DNA of 64,000 bases from Strigamia acuminata. Taxonomy: Eukaryota; Arthropoda; Chilopoda; Geophilomorpha; Linotaeniidae. The notes beneath the pieces are model-generated. The model was not told where the DNA came from. It did not search any database and worked only from the letters and a program-made list of their open reading frames with translations. The stretch lies in NCBI GenBank assembly GCA_949358305.1, contig OX442314.1, positions 34,467,608 to 34,531,607 of the forward strand, written 5' to 3'. Each line of letters begins with the position of its first letter. Position 1 is the first letter of the stretch. The position numbers and the translations under genes are program-made. Of this stretch, positions 31,256 to 42,972 are shown one piece after another.

Positions 31256-31450
31256 AATGAATTTATTCCGTCACTACCAGCTGTGCATTGGTGCACGTGG
31301 TGGACATGTAGAGCATCTCTTGTAATAAACTTCTGCTGTTGGCTACCGATTGTGTGTTTTTATTTCCATTGCGCTTCAACCTGGCAAACGTGGGCGATAC
31401 GCGTAAAGCGTGATATTTGAAATCTTCTTTTGTTTTTGGGACTGTGACTA

Positions 31451-31809
31451 ACAAGTAAGTAATGTTATGTTACTGTATATTTACATAGCTATATTAATTC
31501 TGTGTCATGCTAGGTTTAACCGTCACAGTGTTGAATTGTTTTCTACACATTCTTGCTCGTGCTGAATTTTTTTTTACGTTTTGAATAATTTTTCACAACT
31601 TTTGACCCGTTTTGAATAATGTTCCACACATTATGAGTTGTTTCATTTGTTTTTTTATACATTTAAAATTTTTGGTATGGTCATTTTTGTCTTCAGATCA
31701 GTTATGGTCATGTCGTTGTGGGAGTGGGAGCTTATTATGAGTTCGTAATGGAGCGACCAATACACCAACACTAAATCGATACATCACAAATGAAGAAAAC
31801 CAATTTAAA
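31451..31809. other. Spacer, nothing recognised
   Basis: AT-rich sequence with TTTTGAATAATTTTTCACA-like short repeats (about 31580-31640). No gene is seen. Confidence 0.3.
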
Positions 31810-32067
31810 ATGAGAAATTATGAAATAAAGTCAAGCTCAAAAGAAGAGAAACGACGCCCAGACAAACAAGTCACCTGCTTTAATTGTGTCAAAATCGGTC
31901 ATGCAGTGAAAGATTGTTTTGGAAAATCAAAATGCTATAATTGCCAAGGTTTTGACCACATCAGTAAAGAATGCAAAAATAAAAGAAGGAAAAAGAACCT
32001 GAGCGCCAAAACCAAAGAGGGCGAGGCCGTTGAAGAGGAAAGCCGAGATGGCGCGAAGGAAAAATAG
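31810..32067 (+). pseudogene. Double CCHC zinc-knuckle fragment
   Basis: 85 codons with two adjacent zinc knuckles, CFNCVKIGHAVKDC and CYNCQGFDHISKEC, followed by a Lys/Glu-rich tail. This is the nucleic-acid-binding part of a retroelement Gag. No capsid region precedes it, and no pol follows, only a Lys-rich frame at 32088-32348. I read it as a leftover fragment; a small host CCHC gene is less likely. Confidence 0.55.
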
Positions 32068-32353
32068 CGCAAAAATGATGTGATTGCATGGAAAACCAAT
32101 CAAGTGGCAAAAATGATGACATATCATACAAGAAGACAGAAAATGACAAGAGAAGTGATGCAAACAATGATGAAGAAAAATCTAAAATGTTACCATATGA
32201 AAGTGCAGCCTGTATGAAGGCAAAAAATGCCAAAAAAATTTTGCATACGAGGAGAAAAAATGCAATAAGGATAACCCAAGAAGTGTACATCACAAAAAGG
32301 AAGAAAAGGAAAAAAAAAGAAAGAATAGAAAAAGAATTAATAAGTTAAACGAG

Positions 32354-33373
32354 TTATTTAGTCGGGTTTGTGCACTTCCGACAACATTCAGACGAAACTT
32401 TGCCAGCCGCTACGTAATAACAAACGCCTTGTTTTTTACATACTGGCTGCTCGCTCTTGGTCAAAATCGTCGTTAGAGTCTTCTCATACGCCAAAGCGCG
32501 CGTCTGATACTTGTGAAAGTAATTGCAGAATTCCGAATATTCCAAAGTGGTCGCTTCCTGCTTTTTGGCCGCTTCCATTCTCGCCGTTATTGCACTGATC
32601 CTTTCTTTAAAATCCGTAAGCAAACTCTTTTTGTGAGACCTATTCTCACGAGCTTTGGCGGCGTGCTTTTCTCTCTTGGATTTTCCAATTTCGCTGTCCG
32701 AATCGCCATTTTCGTTCGCTGCCGGTGGCACATAATCGAAATCGTCTTTTTCTGTGACTTCGCACCAGGTCACATTACCACCTTCGTCGACATAATTAAA
32801 ATTCGCTTCGACTTGTGTCGCAGCCGGCATTCCCCATCGAACATTTTCATCTACAACGGGCACGGTATTATCCGAACCTGAAACGAAATCGTCCACAAGT
32901 GGTTGCAACAAATCCTCGACATAATTAAAATGAGCTCCGACTTTCGAAACGTCGTCTTCTGTCGCAGTCGCCATTTGCCACGTTGCATTTTCACTTACAA
33001 AGGGCCAATGCACGCCGTTATCCGGGACTGAATCTAAATTTTGGAACTCGTGGTTTACCGCAAATGGTTGCGAGTCTTGCGACAAATCGTCGAGCACTAA
33101 GTTAGTTGCAGTTCCGCCATCTATCGATGAGACATGTACGGGTTCATATACCAATTCACCATTTTCGTGCATTTTCAGCGTATAGTACTCGGTTTGATTT
33201 GTCTCGCTGTTATAAATTGTGAGAAATTGGTCTTCACTTTTAGTGGGCACATCAATTGCATCTGATGATAGGACCAAATTACTGCTGCCATATTCTACGT
33301 GACCTACGGAATTCAATAATTCATTTGTTACCTCGCTCTGAAATGGACAGTTAGAATCCAGAGAAATGCTCAT
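32354..33373 (-). CDS. Unrecognised intact 339-residue protein, intronless
   Basis: One uninterrupted frame. The N-terminal 220 residues are acidic and Gln/Asn/Val-rich and contain two related tracts (about residues 115-165 and 165-205) built on VxENxxWxMxxAT...AxFNYV. A basic stretch (KSKREKHAAKARENRSHKKS, about 230-250) runs into a predicted helix (ISAITARMEAAKKQE), loosely like a basic-leucine-zipper but without the invariant Asn. The C-terminus has five Cys in C-x5-C-x10-CC-x2-C. No signal peptide or membrane span. A nuclear protein is plausible; the function is unknown. Most neighbouring host genes have introns and this one does not. Confidence 0.65.
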   Translation of the reverse strand: MSISLDSNCPFQSEVTNELLNSVGHVEYGSSNLVLSSDAIDVPTKSEDQFLTIYNSETNQTEYYTLKMHENGELVYEPVHVSSIDGGTATNLVLDDLSQDSQPFAVNHEFQNLDSVPDNGVHWPFVSENATWQMATATEDDVSKVGAHFNYVEDLLQPLVDDFVSGSDNTVPVVDENVRWGMPAATQVEANFNYVDEGGNVTWCEVTEKDDFDYVPPAANENGDSDSEIGKSKREKHAAKARENRSHKKSLLTDFKERISAITARMEAAKKQEATTLEYSEFCNYFHKYQTRALAYEKTLTTILTKSEQPVCKKQGVCYYVAAGKVSSECCRKCTNPTK

Positions 33374-34100
33374 GGTGGATGATGGTTGAATAACGTTACT
33401 TGCTTGTAACGTTGATTATATATGCCCGATGTATACTGTACGTTGCGAAAACGTGTAGCTTTTGATAGGTTTCGGTTTCGGTTTCGGCGCCGCCTTTATT
33501 TATTTATATTTGTATTTATTTATATTTCGGAGGCCTATGTTATAAATTTTATTCCCAAGACCTTTGACCTGAAGGACCGGCAATAGTACGAATTATTATG
33601 TATATTTGGTGTACAATATTTTTGTTTCTTGCCTCATATTTATTTGCATATTAATACCGCGTCATACGAAGTTGAAATCATCATACACGGCACCCTTTAG
33701 AGCTGATCTGCGAGAGAAACGTCGAATCAAGTGTTTAGTCGACCTAGACCACTGCGAACTGCCTTCATCCTAATCGGCGAGAACATCCTCGTTTCTCCAT
33801 TGAACAGGAAAAGTGCCATTTTGAACGGAAAAGTGCCATTTTGAACAAGAAATGGTGGAAAAGAAATGAAAAAAAACAATAAATCTTTGTGCATATAACT
33901 TATTTTTATGTAGGAGAATCAATACAATTGTTAATACTTTTTACATTTTCTTCTTACATGAGAAATACGGACATTTCCAAAAATTAAATAAAACCAATTT
34001 TCGTTTACCAAGTGCTTGTTTTCCTTGGCATTTTATTTTCTTGTTTTCCTCGCAAACGACGTAAACCACTTGCCGCGTCAATTGTACAGCTACTGCTAGT
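33374..34100. other. Spacer between orphan gene and four-copy family
   Basis: Contains a GGTTTC-type hexamer repeat near 33470-33490 and, from about 33810, short GTGCCATTTTGAAC units that form the downstream flank of family copy A. No ORF is supported. Confidence 0.45.
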
Positions 34101-35309
34101 TCAATCCTTTAATGCAAGTGATACGAAGCGGAAAAAGAGCCAGCCTAAGAAGGCGAACAACGCCGCATGGATGCAGGTGTCGACCACGTGAGCTATTAGT
34201 CCTAATACAGTTGGTTTTTCTTGCTTCCGTACTGACCAATCGGCTAAGAACAGTTTGCAGCGTTCATCCATCGAGGCGGCAAAGCTGGATGGCCTGCAAT
34301 GGAATTTGTTTGTTAATTATATAGTGATCAGCTGACCTAAGGTATTTAATCTGTAACAATCGATTGAATCGACACTTCATGACTGAGCTATCGGCACATC
34401 CACATGTCATCTATTTATTATTTTCGCTACCTTTTTCTTCAACCGATCGCGCACGAAGTTTGTAACACGTCTAATCGTGGTCTCCATTCTTTCTAACTGT
34501 GCTCGACTCTTTCCATCTTTTTATTCACCCAGTGATGTCCAACGCCCCTTGCGTTTTGTGAACCATCTGGATTTAATTTATTTACAACTGATTGATAATA
34601 AGTTTAATAATTCATTAAATTTTTGTGTCTGAAATTGAATTTTTGTGTCTAAAATTAAATTTTTGTGTTCAAAATATAATTTTCGTGCCTAAAATTTAAA
34701 TTTTATGTCTAAAATTTACTTTTTAGGTCTAAAATGTAATTTTTATGTCTAAAATTTAATTTTTATGTCTAAAACTTAATTTTTATGTCTAAAACTTCAT
34801 TTTTATGTCTAAAATTTAATTTTTATGTCTAAAATTTAATTTTTTTTTGTAAAATTTGCTATTTTAGATATTAATTTGATATTAATCGGGCCCTATCTTT
34901 GGAGTTTAATTAGCATTTGGATTAATAATCCGTAATAATAAAAAAAATTCAAACTTAATTTGTTTACAATTTCTGGGTCGAATTGCACCCACAATGCAAA
35001 CTGCCTTCATCCCAATCAGCGAAAGCAGTCTCGTTATTCTCGTAGTACCGCTCGTTGCATTTTACGGGACAGAAATAACATTGCATGAACTGCTGCCGTT
35101 TATGCCAGTCGTAGCCAGCCGACTCGCGAATTCTGTGAGCTTCATCTACAAAAATAAATAACAAATAAAAAAAGCAAAAAAATTTTATACCGTATTTTAA
35201 ATTTATTACTAATTTCCGATCCCGACAATACGACCGTTTTCAAGTCGTGATGGTAACAGGACACGGCAGAAATGAGCAGTAAACAGAATAAAACGGGCGA
35301 GGAAACCAT
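34101..35309 (-). CDS. Four-copy family, copy A: small signal-peptide membrane protein
   Basis: Three exons read downward: 35309-35210, 35145-34968, 34293-34101; phases 1 and 2; 156 residues. Residues 1-18 form a signal peptide (MVSSPVLFCLLLISAVSC). The ectodomain has C56-x2-C59-x3-C63, C85-x-C87 and C105, potential N-glycosylation sites at NET and NST, and the conserved string FADWDEGSLHCGCN. Residues about 122-148 form one membrane span, with a short basic or polar tail outside it. I do not recognise the family. Exons 1 and 2 have exactly the same length (100 and 178 nt) in all four copies, and exon 3 differs only by multiples of three, which argues for selection on the protein. Confidence 0.75.
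34620..34858. repeat. 20-bp minisatellite in intron 2 of copy A, about 12 units
   Basis: Units of the TTTTTATGTCTAAAATTTAA type, some diverged (GTGTCT, GTGCCT). It lies in the intron between exons 2 and 3, near the exon 2 side. The same array occurs at the same place in copies B, C and D at different lengths. Confidence 0.9.
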
Positions 35310-35461
35310 GATGTTTTTATGGAAAATTGGTCGTTAAAATGTCGGATGAAGAATAGAAATCGCACGTGATGACAACAATAGAGAAAAATGAATGAAAATA
35401 AACAATAAAACTGTATATTTTGTGTGTATAAGAATGCTGCACTATTTTTTTCTCATTTTCT

Positions 35462-35700
35462 CATTTCAAGCTAGAAAAGTGGCTATAAAAATGCCATTTT
35501 TAGCTGTAAACATGCAGTTTAAAGACAAAAGTGCCAATTTGAACAAGAAAAATGCCATTTTGAATAAGTAAAGTGCCATTTTGAATATGAAATATGCCAT
35601 TTTAAATTAAAAAAATAGTGCTATTTTATACAAGATAAATGCCAGTTTATGCTAATTAAGTAAAATTTTATGGTATAAAAATGCCATTGCGTTACAAAAA
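35462..35700. repeat. GCCATTTT-type array upstream of copy A
   Basis: Degenerate units of about 20 bp built on AAATGCCATTTT with variable tails (AAGCTAT, GAACAAG). It lies 150-390 bp upstream of the copy A start and recurs upstream of B, C and D, so it belongs to the duplicated unit and may cover the promoter. Confidence 0.75.
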
Positions 35701-36110
35701 CTGCCATATTTTAATAATAACTGGAATTTTAAAATTACCATACGTGTATATTTACAGTATAACAAATGTATTCTAAAATATCAATGCTAAAAAGTGCATT
35801 TCCACCGTTCAAAAGGGTCTTGGTGGAATGGAAAATACATTTATAACTGACAAAACTGCACTCCTTCACAATAGAAATAGTGGAAAAGGAATAAAACAAA
35901 CAACAAATCTTTGTGCATTTAACATATTTTCATGTAGAAGAATCAATACAATTGTTGATACTTTTTACATTTTCTTCTTACATGAGAAATACGGAGATTT
36001 CCAAAAATTAAACAAAACCAATTTTCGTTTACCAACCGCTTGTTTTCCTTGGCATTTTATTGTCTTGTTTTACTCGCAAACCACTTGCCACGTCAATTCT
36101 ACAGCTGCTG

Positions 36111-37224
36111 CTAGTTCCTCTTCATTCCATCACTTAAGAAGCGGAATGCGAGCCAGGCCACGAAGGCGACCAACGCCGACAAAACGCAGGTGTCGACCAC
36201 GTGTTCTATTACGTTTCCCATTACATTTGGTTTTTCTTGCTTCCGTAGTGACCAATCAGCTAAGAACCGTTTGCAGCGTTCATCCATCGAGGCGGCAAAG
36301 CTGGATGGCCTGCAATGGGATTTGTTTGTTATTTATATAGTGATCAGCTGATCTAAGATATTTAATCTGTAACAATCGATTGATTCGACACTTCACGACT
36401 GAGCTATCGCCACATCCATTTTTCTTCACCCGATCGCGCACGAAGTTTGCAACATGTCTAAGCGTGGTCTCCATTCTTTCTAACCGTGCTCGCGACTTTC
36501 CATCTTTTTATTCACCCAGTGAAGTCCAACGCCCCTTGCGTTTTGTAAACCATCTGGATTTAATTTATTTACAACTGATTGATCATTAATTTAATAATTA
36601 ATTGAATTTGTGTGTCTAAAATTGAATTTTTTTGCCTAAAATTGAATTTTTGTGTCCAAAATATAATTTTTGTGCCTAAAATTTAATTTTTATGTCTAAA
36701 ATTTAATTTTTAGGTCTAAAATTTAATTTTTATGTCTAAAATTTAATTTTTTTTGTAAAATTTGGTATTTTAGATATTAATTTGGTATGAGTCGGGTCCT
36801 GTCTTCGGAGTTTAATTAGCCCCACCCCCATTTGGACTAATAATCCGTAATAATAAAACAAATACAAAATTAATTTGTTTACAATTTCTGTGTCGTATTG
36901 CACACACAATGCAAACTGCCTTCATCCCAATCGGCAAAAGCAGTCTCGTTATTCTCGTTGTACCGCTCGTTGCATTTTACGGGACAGAAATAACATTGCA
37001 TGAACAGCTGCCGTTCATTCCACCAGTAGCCGGCCGACTCGCGAACTCTATGTGCTTCATCTACAAAAAAAATAACAAAATAAAAAAAGCAAAAAATTTA
37101 TATACCGTATTTTAAATTTATTACTAATTTCCGATGCCGACAATACGACCGTTTTCAAGTCGTGATGGTAACAGGACACGGCAGAAATGAGCAGTAAACA
37201 GAATAAAACGGGCGAGGAAACCAT
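36111..37224 (-). CDS. Four-copy family, copy B
   Basis: Exons 37224-37125, 37060-36883, 36309-36111; 158 residues. Same design as copy A: signal peptide, C-x2-C-x3-C and C-x-C ectodomain, Cys in MDERC, one membrane span (about residues 131-150, VLSALVAFVAWLAFRFL) and a tail ending MKRN. The ectodomain is close to copy A, while the juxtamembrane segment after KQEKP differs strongly. No disabling mutation. The B unit and the C unit repeat with a period of about 1.88 kb. Confidence 0.75.
36605..36766. repeat. 20-bp minisatellite in intron 2 of copy B, about 8 units
   Basis: Same unit as in copy A, fewer copies. Confidence 0.9.
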
Positions 37225-37374
37225 GATGTTATTTCGGAAAGTTGGTCGTTAAAATGTCGGGTATAGAATAGAAATCGCACGTGATGACAACAATAGAGAA
37301 AAATGAATGAAAATAAACAATAAACTGCATATTTTGTGTGTATAAGAATGCTGCACTATTTTTTCTCATTTTCT

Positions 37375-37605
37375 CATTTCAAGCTAGAAAAGTGCCATTT
37401 CAGGCTATAAAAATGCCATTTTTAGCTGTAAACATGCAGTTTAAAGACGAAAGTGCCAATTTGAACAAGAAAAATGCCATTTTGAATAAAAAAAATGCTA
37501 TTTTATACAAGATAAATGCCAGTTTATGCTAATAAAGTAAAATTTTATGGTATAAAAATGCCATTGCGTTACAAAAACTGCCATATTTTAATAATAACTG
37601 GAATT
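37375..37605. repeat. GCCATTTT-type array upstream of copy B
   Basis: Nearly the same as the array upstream of copy A, with an internal deletion. Confidence 0.75.
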
Positions 37606-37970
37606 TTAAAATTACCATACGTGTATATTTACAGTATAACAAATGTATTCTAAAATATCAATGCTAAAAAGTGCATTTCCACCGTTCAAAAGGGTCTTGG
37701 TGGAATGGAAAATACATTTATAACTGACAAAACTGCACTCCTTCACAATAGAAATAGTGGAAAAGGAATAAAACAAACAACAAATCTTTGTGCATTTAAC
37801 ATATTTTCATGTAGAAGAATCAATACAATTGTTGATACTTTTTACATTTTCTTCTTACATGAGAAATACGGACATTTCCAAAAATTAAATGAAACCAATT
37901 TTTGTTGCTTGTTTTCCTTGGCATTTTATTGTCTTGTTTTCTTCGCAAACTACTTGCGTCAATTGTACAG

Positions 37971-39975
37971 CTACGGCTTCAGCGTCACGACAAGTGAAAA
38001 GAAGCGGAATGCGAGCCACGCCACGAAGGCCATCAACGCCGTGTTCACCACGTGAGCTATTACGATTTCTATTGCATTTGTGTTTTCTTGCTTCCGTAGT
38101 GACCAATCAGCTAAGAACCGTTTGCAGCGTTCATCCACCGAGGCGGCAAAGCTGGATGGCCTGCAATGGGATTTGTTTGTTATTTATATAGTGATCAGCT
38201 GATCTAAGGTATTTAATCTGTAACAATCGATTGATTCGACACTTCACGACTGAGCTATCGGCACATCCACATGTCATCTATTTATTATTCTTCACCCGAT
38301 CGCGCACGAAGTTTGCAACACTTTTAATCGTGGTCTCCATTATTTCTAACCATGCTCGTGACTTTCCATCTTTTTATTCACCAGTGACGTCCAACCCGCG
38401 TCCAACGCCCCTTGCGTTTTGTGAACCATCTGGATTTAATTTATTTACAACTGATTGATCATTAGTTTAATAATTAATTGAATTTTTGTGCCTAAAATTG
38501 AATTTTTGTGTCTAAAATTTAATTTTTATGTCTAAAATTTAATTGTTATGTCTAAAATTTAATTTTTATGTCTAAAATTTAATTGTTATGTCTAAAATTT
38601 AATTTTTATGTCTAAAATTTAATTGTTATGTCTAAAATTTAATTTTTATGTCTAAAATTTAATTGTTATGTCTAAAATTTAATTTTTATGTCTAAAATTT
38701 AATTGTTATGTCTAAAATTTAATTTTTATGTCTAAAATTTAATTGTTATGTCTAAAATTTAATTTTTATGTCTAAAATTTAATTGTTATGTCTAAAATTT
38801 AATTTTTATGTCTAAAATTTAATTGTTATGTCTAAAATTTAATTTTTATGTCTAAAATTTAATTGTTATGTCTAAAATTTAATTTTTATGTCTAAAATTT
38901 AATTGTTATGTCTAAAATTTAATTTTTATGTCTAAAATTTAATTGTTATGTCTAAAATTTAATTTTTATGTCTAAAATTTAATTGTTATGTCTAAAATTT
39001 AATTTTTATGTCTAAAATTTAATTGTTATGTCTAAAATTTAATTTTTATGTCTAAAATTTAATTGTTATGTCTAAAATTTAATTTTTATGTCTAAAATTT
39101 AATTGTTATGTCTAAAATTTAATTGTTATGTCTAAAATTTAATTGTTATGTCTAAAATTTAATTGTTATGTCTAAAATTTAATTGTTATGTCTAAAATTT
39201 AATTGTTATGTCTAAAATTTAATTGTTATGTCTAAAATTTAATTGTTATGTCTAAAATTTAATTGTTACCGGTATGTCTAAAATTTAATTGTTATGTCTA
39301 AAATTTAATTGTTATGTCTAAAATTTAATTTTTATGTCTAAAATTTAATTTTTATGTCTAAAATTTAATTTTTATGTCTAAAATTTAATTTTTATGTCTA
39401 AAATTTAATTTTTATGTCTAAAATTTAATTTTTATGTCTAAAATTTAATTTTTATGTCTAAAATTTAATTTTTATGTCTAAAATTTAATTTTTATGTCTG
39501 AAATTTAATTTTTTTTTGTAAAATTTGCTATTTAGATATTAATTTGGTATTAGTCGGGTCCTGTCTTCGGAGTTTAATTAGCATTTGGACTAATAATCCG
39601 TAATAATAAAAACAAATAAAAAATTAATTTGTTTACAATTTCTGTGTCGAATTGCAGACACAATGCAAACTGCCTTCATCCCAATCGACGAAACCAGTCT
39701 CGTTATTCTCGTTGTACGGCTCGTTGCATTTTACGGGACAGAAATAACATTGCATGAACAGCTGCCGTTTATGCCAATCGTAACCGGCCGACTCGCGAAC
39801 TCTATGAGCTTCGTCTACAAAAATAAATAAATAAAAAAAGCAAAAAATTTATATACCGTATTTTAAATTTATTACTAATTTCCGATCCCGACAATACGAC
39901 CGTTTTCAAGTCGTGATGATAACAGGACACGGCAGAAATGAGCAGTACACAGAATAAAACTGGCGAGGAAACCAT
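37971..39975 (-). CDS. Four-copy family, copy C
   Basis: Exons 39975-39876, 39814-39637, 38160-37971; 155 residues. Same domain plan. Exon 2 has a few replacements relative to A and B (for example FVDWDEG for FADWDEG). The membrane span is about residues 130-150, and the tail ends SLVVTLKP, shared with copy D. Intron 2 is 1476 nt because of a greatly expanded minisatellite. All splice sites and the reading frame are intact. Confidence 0.75.
38470..39525. repeat. Expanded 20-bp minisatellite in intron 2 of copy C, about 52 units
   Basis: Three blocks are visible. About 38510-39110 alternates ATTTTTATG and ATTGTTATG units, a 40-bp higher-order dimer. About 39110-39310 is almost pure ATTGTT. 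About 39310-39510 is almost pure ATTTTT. A four-base insertion (CCGG) interrupts a unit near 39269. The near-identity of units shows recent expansion. Confidence 0.95.
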
Positions 39976-40184
39976 GATGTTTTTCGGAAAATTGGTCGTT
40001 AAAATGCCGGGTGTAGAATAGAAATCGCACGTGATGACAACAATAGAGAAAAATGAATGAAAAGAAACAATAAAACTGTATATTTTGTGAGTGTAAGAAT
40101 GCTGCACTATTTTTTCTCAGTTTTGATATTTCTTCCTTAAATTCTGCACTGAAAAGGTGCTACATTCCAGTAGATAGTGGATTC

Positions 40185-40311
40185 GTAAGCTGGAAAATTG
40201 CTATTTAAGCTGGAAAATTTGTATTTTAAGCAAGAAAATTGCCATTTTATGTACGTAATGCGGCATTAAAAGTTATAAAAGTACCATTTCAAGCTATAAA
40301 AATGCCATTTC
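40185..40311. repeat. Array upstream of copy C, cut by a copia insertion
   Basis: GCCATTT units like those upstream of the other copies. They stop abruptly at the copia LTR, so the insertion sits about 340 bp upstream of the copy C start. Confidence 0.7.
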
Positions 40312-40997
40312 TGTGAGGATTGTATGCAATTAACACTGTGCCATTAGAGGGAGATTATGTTTGTTTTTGTTAGTAACCTTGTAGTTAAGCAGTTCGAGTA
40401 AAAATGTATCGTCTGCTTGTGAACGCAAATAGAGGAATAGCAGAATAAATCGAGTTATGTTTGTTACTCAAAGACCAAGATCCATTCATTCTAACTCACA
40501 AGTGGTAGCAGAGTACGGTTGGTCAGTTTGGCGTTTTTGAGTGCGGACAATTCGAAACGAGCTGTAAAACGAGGATTGATAGTGGCGCACAGAGAAAAAG
40601 AGCATACGACGCAAGAGGTTTTTTGGCGATTGAAACGAGCGTGGTGAAGAGCGGAAAGTTCGAGAGAGAGTGGCTTGTGAAAAAGGGACGAAGAACAAGG
40701 TTTTTGACGTTTCTAAGAGTTTTTTGCGGGCCTAACCAAGATGGCGGCCGAGGAATAGTTCGTGAGCGACGTAAATTTGAGCGGAAAAGTGCGTACGAGT
40801 GCGAGAACGAGTTTTTACGACGTGTTTGAGCGACAAAGACTGTGACATCAAGCAAACTGCAGCAAAAGGGCTGAAAAAGTCACGACAGGAGCGCAACACA
40901 AGCCAAAAGAGGTCACCGTGAGTACGTTATCGTTCGCAATTGATATAAATTGGACAAAAAACTCAGTTTGTTTTTACAAGTTAACAGAAACATTAAG

Positions 40998-41669
40998 ATG
41001 GCTGACGAATTTAAAGGAGCAAGTGCAAGCAGAGTACCTTCACTCGATGACAGCAACTATTTCATCTGGGCAATGATGATGCAGGCCATACTTGATTCCC
41101 GTGGTTTATTGAGTACGGTCATCGAAGGAGACCAACCAGCGCAATGCTTTGGACCCGCCTGGCATAAATGGAAGCGCCAAAACAGTGTGGCATTGGGATT
41201 AATCATTTCAACACTGACCCCAGAACAGGCAGGGATGCAGGTCGGTACGGCAGACGCAAGGCAGATGTGGGAGGACTTAGCGGCACATCACGATGGGAAC
41301 GTCCGTCAGCGACAACTGGACATTGGGCGCGAGTTGACAAATGTTAAAATGAAAAAGGACGAGACAGTTGACCAGTACGTGAACAGAGTAGTAACGATTA
41401 GCAAACAGTCAGCGGCAGCAGGAAGAATAGTGGAAGAGAGCGAGGTGGTGTTTTATTTGGATTTTGGGCTGACGACCAAATACTCGCAAGTGACACAAGC
41501 TTTTCATGGGAGACGTGACGCAACGCTAGCAGAATTAAGACGATCACTTCGATTAGAGGAAAATTTGATACAAAGAACACAGCACAATGGCGAGCGAAGT
41601 TTTCATCAAGAGAGGGCTTTTAAGGCCAGAGCACGCGGAAGTGGACGACCAAAGAGCACAGAATGTTAG
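40998..41669 (+). pseudogene. gag: copia gag
   Basis: 224 codons from ATG. It has the Gag signature of Ty1/copia elements (YFIWAMMMQAILDSRGL near the start, then W-x6-HHDGNVRQRQL and VDQYVNRVVTIS). The zinc knuckle that should follow (ECYNCGK...ARDCRSK) lies in other frames at about 41750-41810, so the ORF is shifted before its end. Confidence 0.8.
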
Positions 41670-41684
41670 GGAAATTAAAACACA

Positions 41685-42965
41685 TTGCGCGGGATTGCCG
41701 GAGTAAGCGCGCAAATGAGACGACGACAAGCACTGAGACGACTAAGGCTTTCGAATGCTACAACTGTGGGAAAGCCAGACAATTACGCACGAGATTGTCG
41801 GTCAAAGTCAACACGTGGAGGAGCAAGCGGAAGTGGAAGTCAGCAAGGACGAGGCAGCGCAACGGCACGTTACGCAATGACGAAGGATACCACACGGTAT
41901 GCCACAAGTGGTTTGACGTACACTTTTTGCGCAAGAGTAGTGAACAGGGGACTCAAACCGACCGAATGGCTGCTCAACTCAGGAGTGACAGTACATATGA
42001 CTTTGCACAGGAACTTTTTCACGGAACTGACCATGGCAAAAGGAGTAGTACATTTAGCGGAGGATAAAGTCTCGACACCATCCGAAGGTTAAGGAACCGT
42101 GAGTTTAATTAGCAAGTTAGAGCCAGGGGACGTAACGGTAAACTTGACGGATGTCGTTTATGTACCGAATTTGCGAGAAAATTTAGTCTCAGTTTTCGAA
42201 TTGACTAGAAAAGGATTAAAAGTCGTTTTTGGCGAAACAGAGACACTGGTAATGACAGAGGACAATATCATAATGGTCACAGCGCATCGCAGGGACGGCA
42301 TGTTTATTCTAAATGCCACAACACGCATCGTCGAGAGCGCCAATTTGGTGAGAAATGCACTAGTTCCAACGAGACCCGATGAAGAAACACGAAACGTGCA
42401 GAAAAGACAACTATGGCACGGCAGAATGGGCCATATGAGTGGCAAGAAAATGGATCAAGTTCGAGCGGGACACCTCATAGTGGGTGTGGATTTTGAGCGC
42501 GGAGTTTTACCGACGTGCAAGGCGTGTGTCGAGGGGAAGCAACCAAGGAAGCCTTTCAAACGCATCAAGGGGCAGCGCAGCACCCACCTTTTGCAGTTAT
42601 GGCACGTGGATTTATGCGGACCTTTTCACCCAGCGTTATGAAACGAACGCTACGCTTTGATAATTGTGGATGATTACACGAAATATGTGTATTTCAGTGC
42701 ATTGCAAGAAAAGAGCGATGCTTTTAACGAGATTGAGCGACACAGAGCAAGAGAAGAGAGATCGACGGGGCGCAAAATTGCTAAATATTAGGACGGATAA
42801 TGGCGGAGAATTTTGCAATGACGAATCCGAAAGAGTTTGGGGACAATGTGGTTGAAACACCAGAAAACAGTTCCATATACAGCCCAGAGCAACGGCGTGG
42901 TCAAACGCTTTAACAGGACAATAGTGGAGAAAACAAGAGTTCTTCTAAAGGGATCGTTTTTGCCA
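41685..42965 (+). pseudogene. pol: copia pol: protease, GAG-pre-integrase and integrase fragment
   Basis: Protease remnants near 41960-42080 have NSG in place of the DSG active site. A GAG-pre-integrase domain (LWHGRMGHMSGKKM...CKACVEGKQ) at about 42410-42540 is open within 42099-42641. The integrase core starts (DLCGPF, VDDYTKYVYF) and soon degenerates through stops and shifts. Reverse transcriptase and RNase H are absent. Confidence 0.8.
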
Positions 42966-42972
42966 GATAAAG

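Larger units (their letters stand above)
29711..31450 (+). mobile_element. Decayed mariner/Tc1-type DNA transposon
   Basis: Long terminal inverted repeats are visible: about 29752-29850 matches the reverse complement of about 31355-31445 (shared GAAGATTTCAAATAT and CCCAAAAACAA blocks). The left end reads CAGGGTGTTTCAGAATTCATG; the matching outermost right end is lost. Between them lie transposase fragments and a nested MITE. Confidence 0.75.
40312..42972 (+). mobile_element. Ty1/copia retrotransposon, 5' part only, decayed
   Basis: LTR 40312-40500 (189 bp, TGTGAG...CTCACA) is followed by TGGTAGCAGAGTACGG (40503-40518), close to the half-initiator-tRNA-Met primer site used by copia elements. 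Gag and the first half of pol follow; the element ends within the integrase at about 42972, where family 5'-flank sequence starts. There is no second LTR. Confidence 0.85.

Noticed and set aside
38470-39525. Regular array that could be mistaken for a CRISPR
   Set aside because: Units are contiguous 20-mers without unique spacers, in the intron of a eukaryotic gene.
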